Below, one piece after another: positions 60,534 through 64,000 of a stretch of DNA of 64,000 nt. The position numbers and the translations under genes are program-made. Each line of letters begins with the position of its first letter. Position 1 is the stretch's first letter. The notes beneath the pieces were generated by a model. It had not been told where the DNA came from, ran no database searches, and was given only the letters and a program-made list of their open reading frames with translations. Origin of the DNA: Oceanobacter mangrovi (GTDB taxonomy: Bacteria > Pseudomonadota > Gammaproteobacteria > Pseudomonadales > Oceanobacteraceae); contig NZ_JAHXZR010000002.1 in NCBI RefSeq assembly GCF_019740315.1, positions 312,001 through 376,000 on the forward strand, in the 5' to 3' direction.

Positions 60534-61718
60534 ATGGCACATCTTCCTCAAATCAAAATTCCAGCCACCTATATTCGTGGTGGTACGTCAAAAGGCGTGT
60601 TTTTCCGTCGTCAGGATCTGCCGGAAGCGGCACAGCAACCGGGCTCGGTGCGTGATGCTGTGCTGATGCGGGTGATCGGCAGCCCGGATCCCTACGGTCA
60701 GCAGATTGATGGCATGGGCGGAGCGACGTCCAGTACTTCCAAAACCGTGATTCTGGATCACAGCAGCCAGCCGGATCACGACGTTGATTATCTGTTCGGC
60801 CAGGTGGCGATCGACAAGGCGTTTGTCGATTGGTCCGGCAACTGCGGTAACCTGACTGCCGCCGTCGGCGCGTTTGCAATTACTTCCGGTTTTGTGGCTG
60901 CCGAGCGGATTCCGCAAAACGGCATCTGCACTGTGCGCATCTGGCAGAAAAACATCCAGAAAACCATTATTGCCCATGTTCCGATGAGCAATGGCGAAGT
61001 GCAGGAAACCGGTGACTTTGAGCTCGACGGTGTGACCTTTCCGGCAGCGGAAGTGGTGATTGAATTTATGGATCCGGCCGATGGCGAAGGTTCAATGTTC
61101 CCAACCGGCAATGTGGTGGATGACCTGGAAGTGCCTGGCGTTGGTACCTTCAAGGCAACCATGATCAACTCCGGCATTCCAACCATCTTCCTTAACGCCG
61201 CGGATATTGGTTATAAGGGCACCGAGCTGCAGAAAGATCTCAACGGTAACGCTGAAGCACTGGCCTGGTTTGAAAACGTGCGCGCTCATGGCGCCAAAAA
61301 AATGGGCCTGATTGAGGACCTGGAAGAAGCCAAGACCCGTCAGCACACGCCAAAAATTGCTTTTGTGGCACCAGCAACGGCTTATACCGCCTCCAGTGGC
61401 AAAGCGATTGCCGAGTCAGATATCGATGTCTGTGTGCGGGCATTGTCGATGGGCAAGTTGCACCACGCCATGATGGGTACTGCATCCGTGGCGATTGCCA
61501 CCGCTGCGGCCGTTCCCGGTACGCTGGTGAATCTGGCCGCCGGTGGCGGTGAGCGTGAGTCGGTTACCTTTGGCCATCCATCCGGCACGTTGCGGGTTGG
61601 TGCCGCTGCAGAAATCGTTAATGGTGAGTGGCGCGCCCAGAAAGCGGTGATGAGCCGCAGTGCGCGGGTCTTGATGGAAGGTATGGTACGAATTCCGGGA
61701 GCTGTTCTGGCTGACTGA
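60534..61718 (+). CDS. prpF: 2-methyl-cis-aconitate isomerase (AcnD accessory protein)
   Basis: A 394-residue protein of the diaminopimelate-epimerase-like fold that isomerises the AcnD product so the cycle can continue. IPATYIRGGTSKGVFFRRQDLP at the start, DGMGGATSSTSKTVIL with catalytic-loop residues, WSGNCGNLTAAVGAFAI with the Cys and MHHAMMGTASV-like LHHAMMGTASVAIATAA are typical. AAGGAG lies 7 bases before the ATG. It is last in the operon. Confidence 0.95.
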   Translation: MAHLPQIKIPATYIRGGTSKGVFFRRQDLPEAAQQPGSVRDAVLMRVIGSPDPYGQQIDGMGGATSSTSKTVILDHSSQPDHDVDYLFGQVAIDKAFVDWSGNCGNLTAAVGAFAITSGFVAAERIPQNGICTVRIWQKNIQKTIIAHVPMSNGEVQETGDFELDGVTFPAAEVVIEFMDPADGEGSMFPTGNVVDDLEVPGVGTFKATMINSGIPTIFLNAADIGYKGTELQKDLNGNAEALAWFENVRAHGAKKMGLIEDLEEAKTRQHTPKIAFVAPATAYTASSGKAIAESDIDVCVRALSMGKLHHAMMGTASVAIATAAAVPGTLVNLAAGGGERESVTFGHPSGTLRVGAAAEIVNGEWRAQKAVMSRSARVLMEGMVRIPGAVLAD

Positions 61719-61781
61719 TTGCCTCAGTATTATTCCTTTCCTCTTGCCATTGCGACTGCGGTTTCCCGGCAGTATCTCTGG

Positions 61782-64000
61782 TTACTCAGAGGTATTCAGG
61801 GAGGCCGCAATCACCTGCTGGTAGCGGTTTAGCATGGCTTCGATCAGCATGATGTCAAAAGCGTCGATGGCCAGCACCAGATTGGCGGCAATTTCTTTCA
61901 GATAACCGAGTTGATGCTTGTCTGCCAGCAACTGCAGCGATTCTGCAAACGCCTGGGTGTCATCCATGCTGTGGGTTTCCAGCGCGCGCTGGTAAAGCGG
62001 CGTCAAATCTGCATGAATTGCGGCGATCTGTTGGGGATTCAGATGTTCTGCCGAGCCACTGTCTGCAGGCTGAGAGTCAGTTGCTGACGCTGCAGTTTCA
62101 ACGGTTTCGGTGGCTTCGGAGGGCAGGTAATGCTGCATCACACTGACCAGATCACGGCGTAATACCGGTTTGCGCAAATGGCTTTTGAACATCGACATCT
62201 GGCCGCCATCATCGTCTCCACGCAGCACCGAAGCGGTCAGGGCAACGACGGGCAGTTCGGGTTTCAACTGGTTGATGCGCCGGGTCGCTTGATAGCCATC
62301 CATCACCGGCATTCGAATGTCCATCAAAACCAGATCAAAGTGCTGCTGTTCAACCAGCTCAACGGCCTGTTGGCCATTAGCGGCTTCAATCACAGTCACG
62401 CGCGAGCCCTGCAGGGTCTGTTTGATTAACTCACGGTTGTTGGTGATATCATCAACAACCAGCAGTCTGGCAGGCAGAAACTGCTGAATGCCAAGGCGGA
62501 CTGCTTTTTGATCGGCTACGGCGTTGGGGTGCAGCTTGGCAGGGTCAATCGACGCGATATCGACCCAGGGCAGGTGAACGATAAATTCAGACCCTTGGCC
62601 GAGTTCACTTTCAACCCGAATGGTGCCTCCCATCATTTCCACCAACCGTTTGGAAATTGCCAGACCGAGGCCGGTGCCGCCACTATCGGCGGTGCCGCCG
62701 CTGACCTGATCAAATTCGCCAAAGATGCTTTGCTGATGTTCTTCAGCGATTCCGATCCCGGTATCCCGGATGGAGATTTCCAGATCAACCTTGCTTAGGT
62801 GATCATCAATGTGCAGCGTATTAGTGGTCAGCGTAACGCTGCCCTTGTTGGTGAATTTGACGGCGTTACCGACCAGGTTGATCAGTACCTGACGCAGGCG
62901 GACGTCATCCGTCAGCACTGAATGGGGTAACAGCTTGTCTGTCTTGACGACCAGATTGATATTTTTGGCGGTGGCGGCCAGGGAGAAAAATTCGGCAACC
63001 TCATCAACCAGCTGATTGATACTGGTGGGGCCTGTGCGGATTTCCATCTTGCCGGATTCAATTTTGGACAGGTCAAGAATGTCGTTGATCAGTTGCAACA
63101 GCGAGGTACCCGCCTTGTGAACCGTATCCACATAGGCTCGCAGACGGGGTTTGTCGAGCTGTTCGCTGAGTAGTTCGGTGAAGCCAATAATGGCGTTCAT
63201 GGGCGTGCGAATTTCATGACTCATATTGGCGAGGAAGGCCGATTTTGCCTTGTTGGCAACTTCTGCGGCCTCCTTGGCCCGCCCCAGTTCGCTGGTCAGA
63301 CGTTTGTGTTCGGTGATGTTGCGCAACACTGCAAAAATCGCTGGCTGACCTTCAAACTGGATACGGGTCAGGGCGATATCCACCCACAGCTGAATTCCAC
63401 CGGTTTTGACCGCCAGCATTTCGAAATGGTGGGTGCCACTGTTGAGGCACTGGCTGAAGGCGCGGGTAATCAGTTCTTCGGTATCCATACCGCCAGGCTG
63501 TAAGGGCGGAGCGAGATCAGCCAGTCGGGTATGGCGCAGATCATGTTGGCGGGAGTGGCCAAACAACAGGTTGGCAGTCTGATTATAGGTGGTGCATTCG
63601 CCGAACTGGAAAATCATGTTGCCGTCGGCGGCTTCGTTGAAGAGCGCCTTGAAATTATCGCGCTCGGCCTGCAGTTCGCGTTCTGCCTGCTTGCGTTGAC
63701 TGACTTCAGCCGCCAGTTTGCGGTTCCAGTAAATGCTGATAACCACATAAAACAGGAAGGCAACGGCCAATTGGGCCAGCAGGGTGTAGTCAATTTTCTG
63801 GGCAAATTCGACTTCTGACCATTGCTGCAGAATTTTCACCCGCTCGGATTCCGGCAGCGAGATTTTTGCGCCTTCAATGGCGGACGCCAGTTGTGCTGAC
63901 TGGCGACTGACAAAGACGGTTGGCTGGACGATGAATCCGGTCTTGCCGACCACCTTGATCGGGCGTTGACTCTCACTGCGCAACAACAGGTTGGCACGTA
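61782..64000 (-). CDS. Hybrid sensor histidine kinase (BvgS-like), 5' part beyond the window
   Basis: At least 739 residues are visible, and the N-terminus lies beyond the right edge. In order: the end of a periplasmic solute-binding-like domain ([20 protein letters not shown]), a membrane segment ([19 protein letters not shown]), and a PAS domain ([19 protein letters not shown]). Then come HisKA with the phosphoacceptor in [20 protein letters not shown], HATPase with DTGIGI and GGTGLGLAI, and a receiver domain [10 protein letters not shown] with its Asp in [15 protein letters not shown]. The C-terminal 150 residues are a helical region without an obvious Hpt His motif. No response regulator is adjacent in the window. 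Confidence 0.88.
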   Translation of the reverse strand, partial: RANLLLRSESQRPIKVVGKTGFIVQPTVFVSRQSAQLASAIEGAKISLPESERVKILQQWSEVEFAQKIDYTLLAQLAVAFLFYVVISIYWNRKLAAEVSQRKQAERELQAERDNFKALFNEAADGNMIFQFGECTTYNQTANLLFGHSRQHDLRHTRLADLAPPLQPGGMDTEELITRAFSQCLNSGTHHFEMLAVKTGGIQLWVDIALTRIQFEGQPAIFAVLRNITEHKRLTSELGRAKEAAEVANKAKSAFLANMSHEIRTPMNAIIGFTELLSEQLDKPRLRAYVDTVHKAGTSLLQLINDILDLSKIESGKMEIRTGPTSINQLVDEVAEFFSLAATAKNINLVVKTDKLLPHSVLTDDVRLRQVLINLVGNAVKFTNKGSVTLTTNTLHIDDHLSKVDLEISIRDTGIGIAEEHQQSIFGEFDQVSGGTADSGGTGLGLAISKRLVEMMGGTIRVESELGQGSEFIVHLPWVDIASIDPAKLHPNAVADQKAVRLGIQQFLPARLLVVDDITNNRELIKQTLQGSRVTVIEAANGQQAVELVEQQHFDLVLMDIRMPVMDGYQATRRINQLKPELPVVALTASVLRGDDDGGQMSMFKSHLRKPVLRRDLVSVMQHYLPSEATETVETAASATDSQPADSGSAEHLNPQQIAAIHADLTPLYQRALETHSMDDTQAFAESLQLLADKHQLGYLKEIAANLVLAIDAFDIMLIEAMLNRYQQVIAASLNTSE

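Overview
This window is a stretch of ordinary, densely packed chromosome from a marine-type gammaproteobacterium. Oceanospirillales or another Pseudomonas relative is my inference, drawn from gene content: a second Lon of the AsrA type, ThrH, the AcnD/PrpF version of the methylcitrate cycle, an APS-type CysH, a Gre-like factor of the Pseudomonas kind and a GGDEF-EAL protein. I see no rRNA, tRNA, CRISPR array, transposase, integrase or prophage gene. Both ends cut a gene: a hexose-6-phosphate mutarotase at the left and a large hybrid sensor kinase at the right.

Layout. 1-12.5 kb: mutarotase fragment, Gre-like factor, siderophore-interacting reductase behind a possible Fur box, an OmpA-family porin, an unknown protein, a Lon-family protease, a TonB_C-domain lipoprotein with a Gln-rich exported partner, a MaoC hydratase, an alpha/beta hydrolase and a long-chain acyl-CoA ligase. 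12.6-21.1 kb: a cobalamin riboswitch followed by a tightly overlapping operon btuD-btuC-cobT-cobS-cobU-cobC-cobQ-cobO-btuF, for corrinoid uptake and late assembly; cbiB lies apart at 50.3-51.3 kb. 21-34 kb: a SnoaL-like protein, a membrane GGDEF-EAL protein, a single-domain haemoglobin, HrpA, MlaA, CysH, ThrH, a MerR regulator with its target flavodoxin-fold gene, and two membrane proteins. 34.3-42 kb: the most interesting region, a Rap1a/Tai-like protein and then a minus-strand operon coding for a periplasmic binding protein, a truncated-haemoglobin-like protein, a FecCD-type permease, its ATPase and a TonB-dependent receptor, transcribed divergently from modE. 42-54 kb: pabB, hydrolases, the ppsR/ppsA pair, rraA, cbiB, an MFS exporter and a lipoprotein with a duplicated domain. 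54.4-61.7 kb: a complete propionate (2-methylcitrate) operon gntR-prpB-prpC-acnD-prpF with repeated operator palindromes in front.

How the parts fit. The cobalamin and propionate loci are classical. The 34.8-42 kb locus looks like a complete outer-to-inner-membrane import route (TonB receptor, binding protein, type II ABC importer). Its divergent neighbour is ModE, and a near-consensus ModE palindrome lies in the shared promoter. I therefore infer TonB-dependent uptake of molybdate, tungstate or a metal chelate of them, with a globin-like protein translationally coupled to the permease. The globin partner is the least expected element. Short in-frame tandem repeats (7, 12 and 18 bp) recur at gene edges and linkers, and palindromic repeat clusters sit inside the propionate operon.
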